Assembly (NCBI GenBank): GCA_964568735.1
Contig: CAZMRF010000041.1
Span: 1-44,822, forward strand
Reading direction: 5' to 3'
From: CAZMRF01 sp964568735
Lineage (GTDB): Bacteria > Acidobacteriota > Polarisedimenticolia > JACPZX01
Length of the DNA: 44,822 nucleotides
Shown here: piece by piece, positions 14,692-25,100 of the stretch
Layout: every line of letters starts with the position of its first letter
How positions within the stretch are numbered: the first letter of the stretch is position 1
Translations under genes and position numbers: made by a program
Notes under the pieces: generated by a model
Databases searched by the model: none
Told to the model about the DNA's origin: nothing
The model's input: only the letters and a program-made list of their open reading frames with translations

Positions 14692-16053
14692 CTAGACCGC
14701 GTCGCTCTTCGACGAGAAGTTGAAGTCGCGGATCCGTATCGCCGGGAGGACCATGGTTCCCGTCGAGACGGCCGCGCTCATCGCTTCGACGTTCTTCAGC
14801 GCGTTGCCCGGGCTCTCGTTGAAGCGGAAGTTGTTCACCGGCCCGGTGATCTTTCCTCCCTCCACCAGCCAGAGGCCGTCGCGGGTCAGCCCGGTTTGCT
14901 GCAACGTCTGCGGGTTGACCGAGCGGATGTACCAGAACCTCGTGACCAGGAGCGCCCGATCGGCTCCGGCGATGAGGTCCTCCACGGAGCCCGAGCCCCC
15001 TTCCATCACAATGCTGCCTGGATAGGGGAGCGGCTCGCGCTGAGTCTTGGCGGCCCAGTAGCGATCAAGGCTCAGGTTCTTGAGGACGCCCTTCTCGATC
15101 CAAGTCACGGGTCGCGCCGGCAGGGCCCAGACGTTCGCCCCGCCGCCCTGGAAGCCGCCCCCGCCCCCGGTTCCTCCTCCCGTCCAGGGGCGGCCGGGGA
15201 TGCGGGGATCGGTGGGATCCGATGAGAGAGTCACGCTGTCGGCGAAGATCTTCTCGCCGATCCGATGGCCGCCTCCCGCCTTCGAGAAGTAGCTCCGCCC
15301 TTCGTCGGCGGCGCGGGCCGAGAGGCTGAAGCCGAGGGTCCCGAGGAAGTCGGAGACCGCCGCGGGCTCGAGGATCACGGTGTACCGCCCCGGCTCGAGC
15401 TCTCGCGGCTTCGCCGAGCCTTCGGCCTTCCGGGCGGCGCGGGCCGCGAGATCGCCCGCGCGGATCTCGCCCACCCGGGGAGAGGCGAAGCCCGCCCATC
15501 CCGATCCCGTCCCGTCCTCCGTGCGCAGCGTCGTGGAATAGGAGGCCGCGGTCGCCCGGTGGAAGGCGAAGAGCCCGCGCTTGCCGGCGATGGCCGACCA
15601 GCGCGTCTCCGTCTCGAAGAAGCCCGAGGCCTGGAGCCCCTTCGATCGGCCCGCGTCGAGCGCCGCGCGCACGCCGTCGCGCCTCTCGGCGGGGCCCGCC
15701 CGCGCGGTCTCCTCGTGGTAGGCGGCGATGGCGGCGTAGGTCTGGGGGCCCAGCCCCTCGACGTACTCGGGATCCACCGGCGCCAGCTCCATCAGCTCCT
15801 CGCTGCGCGCCACCGCGCGCTTCAGGGAGTCGGGATCGGTCTCGCTGATCCTTACCGTGCCGCTCTTCCCCTTGCCCCGGCTCGCGATCGAGATCGTGAG
15901 GTTCTCCGAGAAGCTCGAGGTCGTGACGTCGTTCGCGGCGAAGCGCGTGTGGGCGGAGTCCTCGGCCTCGAAGGTGATGTCGCACTCATCGGCCCGGGAG
16001 AGGGAGAGGATGCGCTCTGAGAGCGACTTTGCTTCTTCCTGTGTCCAGCTCAT
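14692..16053 (-). CDS. pmbA: TldE/PmbA-family peptidase subunit
   Basis: This 453-residue protein is the non-catalytic partner of the TldD/TldE (PmbA) zinc protease. Visible family features are DITFEAEDSAHTRFAANDVT near the start, ASRGKGKSGTVRIS, GRYTVILEPAAVSDFLGTLG in the middle, and the C-terminal GLWLVEGGKITGPVNNFRFN then ESPGNALKNVE. Its start follows the TldD stop by three bases, so the two proteins are probably made in equal amounts and form the heteromer that cuts unfolded peptides. A glycine-rich loop (GGGTGGGGGFQGGG) near residues 285-300 is unusual and may be disordered. Unlike the TldD partner it has no Tat signal in the first residues. E. coli TldD/E matures microcin B17, but this pair is also common in genomes without RiPPs. 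Confidence 0.85.
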   Translation of the reverse strand: MSWTQEEAKSLSERILSLSRADECDITFEAEDSAHTRFAANDVTTSSFSENLTISIASRGKGKSGTVRISETDPDSLKRAVARSEELMELAPVDPEYVEGLGPQTYAAIAAYHEETARAGPAERRDGVRAALDAGRSKGLQASGFFETETRWSAIAGKRGLFAFHRATAASYSTTLRTEDGTGSGWAGFASPRVGEIRAGDLAARAARKAEGSAKPRELEPGRYTVILEPAAVSDFLGTLGFSLSARAADEGRSYFSKAGGGHRIGEKIFADSVTLSSDPTDPRIPGRPWTGGGTGGGGGFQGGGANVWALPARPVTWIEKGVLKNLSLDRYWAAKTQREPLPYPGSIVMEGGSGSVEDLIAGADRALLVTRFWYIRSVNPQTLQQTGLTRDGLWLVEGGKITGPVNNFRFNESPGNALKNVEAMSAAVSTGTMVLPAIRIRDFNFSSKSDAV

Positions 16054-16056
16054 CAG

Positions 16057-17655
16057 CTACTCCGTCTTGAGGACGTTGACCTGCCGGAACCGCGCCGGCG
16101 GGCAGCCATGGCTCATGGCATTGATCTGCTGCGGCTGGCCCTTGCCGTCGTTGTTGAGTCCCACGTTCTCCCAGGTCGCCTCGCCTCCCAGGCCGTCGCA
16201 GGCCTGCCAGAAGTCCGGTGTCCGGCTCTGGTAGGCGACGTCGGCGATCATCTGCCCGACCTTGCCGCCCTTGATCTCCCAGAAGACGTCCCCGCCGAAC
16301 TGGAAGTTGTACCGCTGCTGATCGATCGAGTAGGAGCCGCGCCCGTCGATCAGGACGCCGTCGTCCACGCCGGCAACGAGGTCCTCGAGAGAGACGGCCG
16401 TGGCAGCAGGCGCCAGCCACACGTTGGGCATCCTCTGGAACGGGACCGAGGCGAAGGAGTCGGCGTAGCAGCAGCCCATCGACTCGTCCTGCCCCACGAG
16501 GTGGGCCTGGTCGCGAATCGTCTGGTAGCCGACGAAGATGCCCTTCGCGATGATGGGAAACTGCCTCGTCTTCACTCCGTCGTCGTCGTAGCCGCACGTT
16601 GACAGGCTCTCCTTGCGGATGCGGTCGCCGTTGAAGTTGATGATGTCGGCTCCCACGCGGAACTTTCCGAGCTTGTCAGGGGTGAGGAAGGAGGTGCCCG
16701 CGAAGTTGGCCTCCCACCCGAAGGCCCGGTCCAGCTCGGTGGAGTGACCGATCGACTCGTGGATGGTCAGCCCCAGGTGCGTGGGAAGCAGCACGACGTC
16801 CTTCCTGCCAGCCTCGCCGCTGGGCGCCTTCAGGTGGTTGACGGCCTCCTCCCCGATGCGGCGTCCATGGTCCGGCATGGCGGCCCGTTCGACCGCTTCC
16901 CAGCCCGCCGTCACGGCGTTGGGCCGGTAGGTCCGCGACTTCGACTTGCGCCCGCGCTCCACGGCGGTGGCGGTCATCTCGGGGGCGATCTGATAGACGT
17001 GCTGCTCGATCACGCTCCCCTCCGTGGAGGCGAGGAAGCGGTGCTCCACGCGCTGCGAGATCGTTCCGACCGAGGAGAAGACTCCCGCGACCTTTTTCAC
17101 TTCCTCGTTGGCCGATCTCAGGAGTGCCAGCTTCTCGCCGACGGGCACCTCGAAGGGATCCTTGAAGATCGGGGTTCGATAGACGTCCTTGTAGGAGCCT
17201 GCCGGAGCCAGCCTGACGGGTGTTCGCCGCAGCGAGGCGTTGGTCTTCGCGATCTCCACGGCCTGGCCGGCCGCTCGCGCGATGGCGTCACGATCCACGT
17301 GGTGGGAGGCGGCGAATCCCCAGGCGCCGCCGGCGAGCACCCGGATGCCGAAGCCGAAGGTCTCCGCATCCGAGACCGAAGGGACGTGGTTGAGCTGCCC
17401 CGTCGAGAAATCGGCCTGGGATCGCAGGTTCACGACCTGCGTTCGATAGCGGTTGATCCGGATATCGGCGTAGCCCGCCCCCGCCTTCTTCGCCTGCTCG
17501 AGCCCGAAGGCGGCCAGCACTCCAAGCTCATCGGGCGCCATCACCGCCGCTTCAGCGCGGGTCACGAGGAACTCGCCGGGGACGAGCCTCGTGGCCGCCC
17601 AGGCGGCAGCGCCCGCGGCGCAGTTCTGGAGGAAATCTCTCCGGGATGGGCTCAT
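16057..17655 (-). CDS. tldD: TldD-family zinc metalloprotease with Tat signal
   Basis: This 532-residue catalytic subunit of the TldD/PmbA protease has the zinc site HESIGHSTELD (His299, Glu300, His304) and the later Cys-containing metal segment GQDESMGCCYADSFA. The C-terminal part carries the family elements VDDGVLIDGRGSYSIDQQRY and FGGDVFWEIKGGKVGQMIAD. The N-terminus has a twin-arginine signal (SRRDFLQ, then an Ala-rich stretch AAGAAAWAA), so the protein should be exported folded, unlike the cytoplasmic E. coli enzyme. The PmbA gene follows three bases downstream. Export of TldD alone would separate it from PmbA unless the two are carried together, which is worth noting. A link with the lasso cluster, five kilobases away, is possible but unsupported. 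Confidence 0.88.
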   Translation of the reverse strand: MSPSRRDFLQNCAAGAAAWAATRLVPGEFLVTRAEAAVMAPDELGVLAAFGLEQAKKAGAGYADIRINRYRTQVVNLRSQADFSTGQLNHVPSVSDAETFGFGIRVLAGGAWGFAASHHVDRDAIARAAGQAVEIAKTNASLRRTPVRLAPAGSYKDVYRTPIFKDPFEVPVGEKLALLRSANEEVKKVAGVFSSVGTISQRVEHRFLASTEGSVIEQHVYQIAPEMTATAVERGRKSKSRTYRPNAVTAGWEAVERAAMPDHGRRIGEEAVNHLKAPSGEAGRKDVVLLPTHLGLTIHESIGHSTELDRAFGWEANFAGTSFLTPDKLGKFRVGADIINFNGDRIRKESLSTCGYDDDGVKTRQFPIIAKGIFVGYQTIRDQAHLVGQDESMGCCYADSFASVPFQRMPNVWLAPAATAVSLEDLVAGVDDGVLIDGRGSYSIDQQRYNFQFGGDVFWEIKGGKVGQMIADVAYQSRTPDFWQACDGLGGEATWENVGLNNDGKGQPQQINAMSHGCPPARFRQVNVLKTE

Positions 17656-17677
17656 GGGGCCTCCATGGGGCGCAATC

Positions 17678-20600
17678 CTACTTGTCTCTCAGGTTGATTC
17701 GCTCGAGGATGTCTTTCTGTGCCAGCAGCTCGGCCCGCGTCGAGGCCGGGTTATTCCGGATGCTCTCGGCGGTCAGGAGGGCTGACGCGAAGGTCGAGTC
17801 GTTCACACCGTCCCCGTTCGTGTCTACCGGATCCGGGAGGCCGATAGCCCCATCGGCGAAGTTCAACCACGCGGCGAGGAGCTGGTGGTCGAAGATCTCG
17901 TTGGTGGTGCCCTGGTTCTGCTTCACGAACAGGATTTCGACGGCATCCAGCCTGTCGAGCGGGCTGTTGAAGACCTTCGAGACGAAGACGACGATGTCGA
18001 GGTAGCACTCGAGGGTCATCGGCGTGAAGTCGTTCGGGCGATGGAGCCTGTACTGGTTCAGCCACCAGCCGGAGCTGCGCATGAGGGTGGCGTTGCCGGT
18101 GATGAGGACCACCGCCTGATCGCTCCCCGATCCGCCATCGTCGTCCTGCGAGCGGAACTCCAGGTTGTAGAGGCATGCGTCTCCGTAGAGGTGGCTCTCG
18201 GAGAGAGTCTCGTCCCGGGGCTGGACCGAGGGGCTCTTCGGCGGGTCCGGGGTGGGCGGGTTCACCAGCGAAACCACGACGCTGTCCGCGCCATCGTCCC
18301 AGTCCCACGTGAGCGTCAGGTCATCGGAGCCTGGGTCCCTCGAGCGGGCCTCGACGCTGATCGACTCGCCTGCGTGGGCGACGTAGGCCGATACGCCGTC
18401 GTAGGTGCTCTGGCCGGAAGGCGCGATCGTCGCCGTGGGGTTTTCATTCAGGACGACCGCGTTGACGCCGTCGCACGTCGTCGTGTCATCGTCCATTGCG
18501 CAGACCTGGACGGCGAAGGTCGCGTTGTCGCCGTAGACGTGGTCCCGGGAGAAGCTCAGCGTCGCATCGGGCCGGATATTCTCGAGCGTGCCCGGCAGAG
18601 CATGCGGGCCTGTCCCGTCATCCCAGCTCACCGTCGCCGAGAGGGCCTCGAGCCAGCCGGGATCGGAGGCCGAGCCGCTCAGCGTGACGCTCCCGCCTTC
18701 GATCACCGGGAGAATCGGATCCAGGTGCACGGCGGGCGCTACGTTCGTCACCGTGACGGTGTCGGTGATGCCGGCCGCATTGGTCACGCGAAGGCCGATC
18801 GTGAAGAGGCCGTCCTGGCCGACCGTGGTGAAGGCAGCGGTCGCGCCGGTGGCGTCGTCGTAGTCGCCGTCGTTGTCGAGATCCCATTCGTAGAGGACGA
18901 TCGGGGTGGTCGAGGGATCGGAGCCCGGACTCGAAGTGGCGCCGCTCAACGGGGCGTTGGTGCCTTCGGGCGTCGTGTAGGGGCCGCCCGCATCGGCGAC
19001 CGGGAGGCAGCCGGCCGGCAGGTCTGTGGCCGGCGTGACCGTGTCCGGCATGGTCGCGTCATTGGTGGCGATTGTCGAGGCACTCAAACCCATCTCGCGG
19101 CCGGCGAAGGCGGCCCAGATGGCGCACTGGTTGGCGCCGCCGTTCGTGATCACGTCGGCGGCGAGGATCCCGTCCCGCGCGTCGAGGAAGGTTGCCGTCG
19201 GGATCGTGTTCTTGAAACCGTCGACGACGAGCTGCTCCGTCGCCTGCTTGCCCGGGCCGCTCCCGTAGCGGCCGATCAACGATGTCCGCAGGTCCCATAG
19301 GGCAGCGGTCCAGATCTCTCCGTCCCTGTGGGGCTCGCAGGGGATGCTGGTCAGCGTGCACAGGTCCGAGTAGACGAGGGGCGAGTTGTCGTAGGCGTAG
19401 AAAGGGCATCCCGTCGTCGGGTTGCCGCAGACGTACTCGCCGGCGACCGGGTCGTCGTAGATGGAGGTCCCGAAGAAGTCGCTCCAGCCCTCGCCCAGCG
19501 CCCAGGTCTGGTTGCCGAAGGGAAGACCCTGGTTCGCGATGATGCGATTCGCGACGCCGTGAGTGAACTCGTGCGTGACGAGGTCGGCATCCATCGCTCC
19601 GTCCACGATGCCCGTGTTCAGCTCCATGCGCGCGTTCCCGCCGTCCGGCGGGCTCTGGGTGTTGGACGTCTCCTGGTTCGGATTGCTGTTGAAGTCGTTG
19701 TGTACTTCGACGTCCATGCTGTCTCCGCCGAAGCCGCCGCGCCCGAAGTTGTCCTCCTGGAAGTTCCTGGCCGGCTCGTCGAATCCCAGGACGTAGAAGT
19801 AGTCGTGCAGCCAGTTGATCCGGTAGAAGGCCTGTGTGATCGCGGCGTCGCGATCGGTCATCACGTCGGTCCCGCCGCTGGTCACGTAGGCGTCGGTGAA
19901 GGGGTAGTTGAAGTGCTGGTAATTCGGGTCGCCCGAAGCCGGCGTCTGCGTCTGGTAGTCCGGCGAGTCGTCGTTGTTCAGGTCCGTGTAGGCATTCGCG
20001 TTGTTGCCGGCCGTGGCGCGATCGGTCACCCACCCCGCGTTGTCGAAGGCGGCTCCCGCGAAGGAGACGATCTGCTGGCTGCCCAGCGTGGGGTTCTGCA
20101 CCGTGAAGACGTTGCCCTCCGGCGCATGCGCGGCGTAGGTCGTGCGGTAGAGCAGATCACCGCTCCGGGCATCCACGACCATCTCGTACCAGCCCGAGTC
20201 CGCCTCGATGACGAGCTTCCATCCTGCTCGCGCCGGCTGGCCGGCCTGCATCGGGAAAACCACCAGCTCGGCGGTGATGGGGGAGGGGTTCTTCATGCGG
20301 CCCGCAACCGAGTTCTCGAAGGTGATGGCCATGGATGCGGGCCATTGCGATCGGAGGCTCGAGGTGCGCCCGGGCTGCATTCCTTCCGTTCGAGGGAGAA
20401 CCACGAGGGGGCGCAGAGGCGCCGAGTCGACGCTTCGGGCCGCTGCCTCCACCGCTTCAGCAGCGAGGAGGGTCGGTGCGGCCGCCACGGAGAGGCCAGG
20501 AAAGAGTGAGCCGCCCACGAAGACGATCCGCCCCTGCCGATCTAGAGTCATCTTCACGAGGGAGCCGTAGACGGGATGGCTGCTGTGGAACTGCTGGAAC

Positions 20601-21022
20601 TCGAGATGTCTGGCCCCATTGTGCCGGGTCGTGTACTCGTAGGTCAGCACGAAACGGCCGGCTTCCTCGAGACTCAGCCGCATCAGGGGGGCAAGGGAGC
20701 GCAGGAAGTCGCGCGCGTCGGCATTGGGCCCGGTCAGGTAGCCCCCGTGGCGGATCAGGAGGGAGGGCACCCCCAGCCGCTCGTTCCAGCGAATCGTCAC
20801 GCCGGGCAGCGACTTCATCGCCTCGAGCTGCCCGGCGGTGGGAGCGAGATGGATGGTATCTATCGAGCGGGCATCGAAGCCGGGAAGTGGGCGCCGAGGA
20901 GGCTGCGCTGCCACCTCGCCGCAGGCGAAGGCGGCTGCGATCGCGGCAATGATCGCCCCGAACACTCTCATTGAAGATGGACGCGCCGGGGTCTTGGTCG
21001 AGGTGAGTTCGAGCGTCCTCAT
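17678..21022 (-). CDS. Secreted M36 (fungalysin-like) metalloprotease with PKD domains
   Basis: This is a secreted protein of about 1114 residues. The start at 21022 is chosen for AAGGAGG seven bases upstream; a longer frame begins at 21046. A signal peptide (VFGAIIAAIAAAFACGEVAA) is followed by an FTP-like propeptide (YEYTTRHNGARHLEFQQFHS, then HPVYGSLVKMTLD), the M36 zinc domain with HEFTHGV (His484, Glu485, His488) and WALGEGWSDFF, then at least two PKD-type beta domains (about 690-920; EWDLDNDGDYDDATG and WDWDDGADSV). The C-terminal 180 residues have a dockerin-like DTNGDGVND. Such enzymes degrade extracellular protein. The neighbouring genes on both sides seem unrelated. Confidence 0.88.
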   Translation of the reverse strand: MRTLELTSTKTPARPSSMRVFGAIIAAIAAAFACGEVAAQPPRRPLPGFDARSIDTIHLAPTAGQLEAMKSLPGVTIRWNERLGVPSLLIRHGGYLTGPNADARDFLRSLAPLMRLSLEEAGRFVLTYEYTTRHNGARHLEFQQFHSSHPVYGSLVKMTLDRQGRIVFVGGSLFPGLSVAAAPTLLAAEAVEAAARSVDSAPLRPLVVLPRTEGMQPGRTSSLRSQWPASMAITFENSVAGRMKNPSPITAELVVFPMQAGQPARAGWKLVIEADSGWYEMVVDARSGDLLYRTTYAAHAPEGNVFTVQNPTLGSQQIVSFAGAAFDNAGWVTDRATAGNNANAYTDLNNDDSPDYQTQTPASGDPNYQHFNYPFTDAYVTSGGTDVMTDRDAAITQAFYRINWLHDYFYVLGFDEPARNFQEDNFGRGGFGGDSMDVEVHNDFNSNPNQETSNTQSPPDGGNARMELNTGIVDGAMDADLVTHEFTHGVANRIIANQGLPFGNQTWALGEGWSDFFGTSIYDDPVAGEYVCGNPTTGCPFYAYDNSPLVYSDLCTLTSIPCEPHRDGEIWTAALWDLRTSLIGRYGSGPGKQATEQLVVDGFKNTIPTATFLDARDGILAADVITNGGANQCAIWAAFAGREMGLSASTIATNDATMPDTVTPATDLPAGCLPVADAGGPYTTPEGTNAPLSGATSSPGSDPSTTPIVLYEWDLDNDGDYDDATGATAAFTTVGQDGLFTIGLRVTNAAGITDTVTVTNVAPAVHLDPILPVIEGGSVTLSGSASDPGWLEALSATVSWDDGTGPHALPGTLENIRPDATLSFSRDHVYGDNATFAVQVCAMDDDTTTCDGVNAVVLNENPTATIAPSGQSTYDGVSAYVAHAGESISVEARSRDPGSDDLTLTWDWDDGADSVVVSLVNPPTPDPPKSPSVQPRDETLSESHLYGDACLYNLEFRSQDDDGGSGSDQAVVLITGNATLMRSSGWWLNQYRLHRPNDFTPMTLECYLDIVVFVSKVFNSPLDRLDAVEILFVKQNQGTTNEIFDHQLLAAWLNFADGAIGLPDPVDTNGDGVNDSTFASALLTAESIRNNPASTRAELLAQKDILERINLRDK

Positions 21023-21147
21023 AATTCCGCCTCCTTGGATGGGCACCGAATCCGACGCCGCGAGATCCCGCAGCGGGGATGGAGCGTTCTCCCTGGGAAG
21101 GGCGAGGAAGGCCGAAGGATACCCCGGAAGGAAACGGCGAGCCAGTG

Positions 21148-21170
21148 AAAATCCAGGCCTTCCGGCCTGG
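21148..21170 (-). terminator. Rho-independent terminator after the GST gene
   Basis: The perfect 7-base stem ccaggcc/ggcctgg with a TTCC/GGAA loop (21153-21170) is followed on the minus strand by ATTTT. It lies about 100 bases after the GST stop and before the M36 start, so it would separate the two genes. Confidence 0.6.
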
Positions 21171-21268
21171 CTTCAGCGTTCGAGGCGGGTCACCCTCTCC
21201 GCGCCCTCGGGCCAGCCCCCTTCGATGAATCCCCGGAGGGCGGGGAGGACCACCTCCGGCCGCTCGAA

Positions 21269-21877
21269 TCAGGCCACGGGCCGCTTGAGGTGGCGGTCGT
21301 AGGCGATCACTCGATCCTCCCACTCCTTGAGGCGCTCCGCTTCCGGGGGCATCGCGAAGATGCCCACACTCCGGATCCTGTACATCACGGCGGCGGCGGT
21401 GATATCGGCCGCGGACATCGCCTCGCCGATCAGCCACGTGCGCCCGCCCAGGCGCTGCGCCAGATCCCGGACCGCCTGGCTGAAGGCGGCGGCGCAGCGG
21501 TTCTTCATGGCCTCGTCCGGGGCGCCGCCCGACCTGCGATGGTGAACCATCTCCATCATCGGCCCCGCGAGCGTGACGCGCGCGAAGAACTCCAGATCCT
21601 CGATGGCCCACTGCTCCTCGATGCTCGATCCGAAGAGGGCCGGCCGCCCGCGGTAGTTCGCCTCGAGGTAGCGGAGGATCGCCGCCGAGTCGAAGAGCAC
21701 CCGCTCGCCGTGCACCATGATGGGCGTCAGGCGCTGCCCGGAGAGCTTCATGATCTCCGTGCGGTCGGCGGGGTCGATCGCCTTGAAGGTGTAGGGAATG
21801 TCCTTGTAGCCCAGCGCGACGCGGACCTTGATGTTGTTGGACGTTTCGTACCCGAGGATGACGAGGTCGGACGACAT
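21269..21877 (-). CDS. Glutathione S-transferase family protein
   Basis: This 202-residue protein has a thioredoxin-like N-terminal domain (LVILGYETSNNIKVRVAL, then LTPIMVHGERVLFDSAAILR with the cis-Pro and the Asp-Ser/Ala glutathione contact) and an all-helical C-terminal domain (LGGRTWLIGEAMSAADITAA with the N-capping Ser-Ala-Ala-Asp). This is the normal GST length. ATG 21877 is favoured over the longer frame from 21910, because GGAG lies six bases upstream. The role is probably detoxification or small-molecule conjugation; the substrate cannot be read. It stands alone, with the terminator downstream. Confidence 0.85.
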   Translation of the reverse strand: MSSDLVILGYETSNNIKVRVALGYKDIPYTFKAIDPADRTEIMKLSGQRLTPIMVHGERVLFDSAAILRYLEANYRGRPALFGSSIEEQWAIEDLEFFARVTLAGPMMEMVHHRRSGGAPDEAMKNRCAAAFSQAVRDLAQRLGGRTWLIGEAMSAADITAAAVMYRIRSVGIFAMPPEAERLKEWEDRVIAYDRHLKRPVA

Positions 21878-22102
21878 GGCAGTCTCCAAATCCTGAAGCC
21901 GGGGGGCCACGGCTCACCCGTGGCCGGGGGTCCACCATCATAACCCGGCGAAAGCTGCCATGAGAGTGCGAACCTTCCGGCGCCTCCCGTGTCTATGGGG
22001 CTGACCGACCGGCAACCGAGGGGATCCGGAATGAGCTTACGGATTCTCGCGGAGCCGATCGGACCACCGCACGCCTGGTCCCGGCCATGACGGAGGTGGC
22101 CC

Positions 22103-25100
22103 ATGACACGCGCGTGCCCCGCTGAAGCAGCCCGCATCCCGTTCAGGCTCGGATTCATCCTCTCCCTCGGCATCGCCGGCGTCTCCGCGACGTCAGCCGG
22201 CCTGGAAGAGACTCCACGGGCCTCGCTCACCGTCCTTTCGGACATCGGCGAGCCCGTCGAGATGCCCCTTCGCAAGACGTCCGATCGAGCGGAGATATCC
22301 GCGTTCGTGGCACGGGTCCAGGTCGAGCAGATCTTCGCCAATCCACTCGATGTCGCCATCGAGGCCCGGTACGTATTCCCGCTGCCGGAGAGGTCGGCGG
22401 TCGACGGGTTCGTCATGACCATCGGCGAGCGGAGGATCCAGGGGGAGATCCACCGGCGTGAGGAAGCCGCCACGATTTACCGGCACGCCCGGGACGCGGG
22501 CCATGCCACGGCGCTGCTCGAGCAGGAGCGCCCGAATATCTTCACGCAGTCGGTGGCCAACATCCCTCCGGGGCGGGACATCCGCGTCGAGCTGTCCTAC
22601 GTGGAGTTCCTCGTCTACGAAGGCGGCTCCTACAAGTTCAACTTTCCGATGGTTGTGGGACCGCGCTACATCCCGGGGAGCGTCAGGGCGGCGAGCTACT
22701 CGATGGGAGATTCCGGAGAGAGCCTCCAGGCGCGAAGAATCGTCGATCCGAGGGCCGTCGAAACGAATCCGCCTGTGGACCGGGTCGCTGACGCGGCCCG
22801 GATCACCCCGCCCGTGTTCCGGCCCGGGTTCATTCCTTCGAATACGGTCGACCTGGAGCTGAGCGTGGACACGGGTACACCGCTCGCCTCGATTACGAGC
22901 GAGAGCCACGAGATTCATGTCAGGCGGCGGGGCGCCTCGGGAGCCGTGGTTCGCCTCGCCAGGCGTGACGTCATTCCCAACCAGGACTTCATCCTGACGC
23001 TGGGTGTCGCATCGGACGAGCCGGCTCTCGGCCTGCTCGCCCATCGGTCCAATGAAGAAGGCTACTTTGCTCTGAGGTTGCAGCCGCCTGCGGAGACCTC
23101 GGCTGAAGAGGCGGCGCCGAAGGAGATCATCTTCGTCGTGGACGTCTCGGGGAGCATGAGCGGCGTGCCCATCGAGATGTCCCGGCGGTTGATGAAGCGC
23201 GCGCTCGAGAACCTCGGGCCCCTGGATACATTCAACATCGTCCTCTTCTCGAACCGTCCTTCGCCGCTGGCGCCGCGCTCGCTGCCCTCGACGGCGGCGA
23301 ACGTCGCCCTGGGGCAGAAGGCCGTCCGGGAGGTTGGGCCACATGGGGGCACCGAAATGCGCGAAGCCCTCCGCGCTGCGTTCGCGCTTCCCATGGATCC
23401 CACGAGGCTCAGGATGGTCCTCCTGCTGACGGATGGTTTCGTCGGCAACGAGACGGAGCTCTTCGATGTCGCGAGGACGTTGCGGAACGACGCGCGCGTC
23501 TTCTGCCTCGGCGTCGGTACGTCCGTCAACCACTACCTGCTCCGCGAGCTGGCGGAGATCGGGCACGGCGCCTACACCTACGTCAGGCCCGACGGGGATG
23601 CCGCTGCGGCCGTGGATCGCTTCAACGACTGGGTGACCCGCCCCTTCCTTACCGATCTGGAGATCGACTGGGGGAGCCTCTCCGTCGAGGACATCCGGCC
23701 CGAGCGCCTCCCTGACCTCCATTCGGGCCAGACGCTCACCCTCGTCGGACGCTATCTCTGGGAGGGTCGCGACACGGTGATCGTCCGCGGGCGCATGGGC
23801 GGCCGGCCCTGGGAGTCGAGCCTCGACGTTGTGCTGCCGGAGAGATCCGAATCCCACGAGGCCCTGGGATCCGTCTGGGCGAGAGAGCGGATTCGAGAGC
23901 TGATGCTCGGCGCGACAGGGAAGGCGCGACGAGACGTCGAGATGCAGGTCACCTCGCTCGCCCTGGCCTTCCGGCTGATGAGCCCCTACACGTCCTTCGT
24001 CGCCGTGGACTCCACGGAGATCTCCAACCCCGGCGAAGCTCCCGTGCTCTGGGAGCAGGCACTCGCGATGCCGCAGTACGTCTCCTTCACGGGCTGCTTC
24101 GGCCCATCGGGTCCCAGGGTTGGCCCGGCGCTCGCCGTGCCCGCCGTCGTGGAGCCCGAAGTAATGGAAAAGGCGGCCCAACCGGCGAAGGGAGAACAGA
24201 ACGGCTCGATCCAGGGGCGTGTGCTGGACATCCGAGGTGCCGCTCTTTCCGGAGTGCCCGTCCAGCTTCGCCGACCGTCCGCGCCGAACAGCATATGGAC
24301 CGTCATCACGGATCTGAACGGCAACTACCGATTCGATAATCTGTCGCCCGAGCCCGGCTACGTCCTCTTCGCGGAGTACCCGGGCTTCGTGTCGATGGAG
24401 ATGGGACCCTTCGACCTGCGTGGAAGACGGCACGCCGCTGCGGACCTGACCCTTAGAGACGGTGGCGAGGTGACTGAGACGATCGAGGTCTTTGCCCAGG
24501 GCAGCAGAGTCAACACCGATAGCACGAAGTCGTCGACGACCTTCAATACCGAGTTCGTCGAGGGGCCGTCCATCATCGGCCGGAACTACCAGGACATCTT
24601 GACGGTCGCGCCTGGAGCAACCGACACCGACGGTGACGGGAACCCGAACGTCCAGGGAGCGCGCGAGACGGGGCTTCAGCACCGGTTGGACAGTGGAGTC
24701 GTGGCTGGTGTGGCCGGGGGCTTGCCTTCGGGCAGCATCACGGATCCGGTCGGGGGCACCTTCGGCCCGAACCTGAACATCGATGCGATCGAGGAGATCG
24801 AAGTCGTGACAGCAGGTGCGGCGGCCTCCTTTGGGTGTGCCGACGGCGGCTTCGCGAACATCGCCACCCGGTCCGGGACCGGTTCCGGGGCTCCGGACCG
24901 CGAGATCGAAACCCTCGCGCTGCGCATCCTGGCTGATCTCGCAGACGATCGGCGGCTCTCCCGTGCCGAGGGTCTGCCGGCACTGGCGGCGTTGCTCGTG
25001 ATCCAGTCAGCCGACGGCCGCTTCAGCGGCCGGCACAGGACCAACGCGCTGGCCACGTGGGCCCTGGCGGAGAGCGCCGCGCTCGAGCCCGAGCTTCCCT

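Noticed and set aside
17885..20509. Two long plus-strand frames opposite the M36 protease
   Set aside because: The protease frame has a signal peptide, HEFTH and PKD motifs; the opposite frames have none.
22193..24682. 829-codon open frame on the minus strand under the VIT/VWA gene
   Set aside because: It is antisense to a gene with clear domains; long antisense frames are expected at this G+C content, and it shows no domain.
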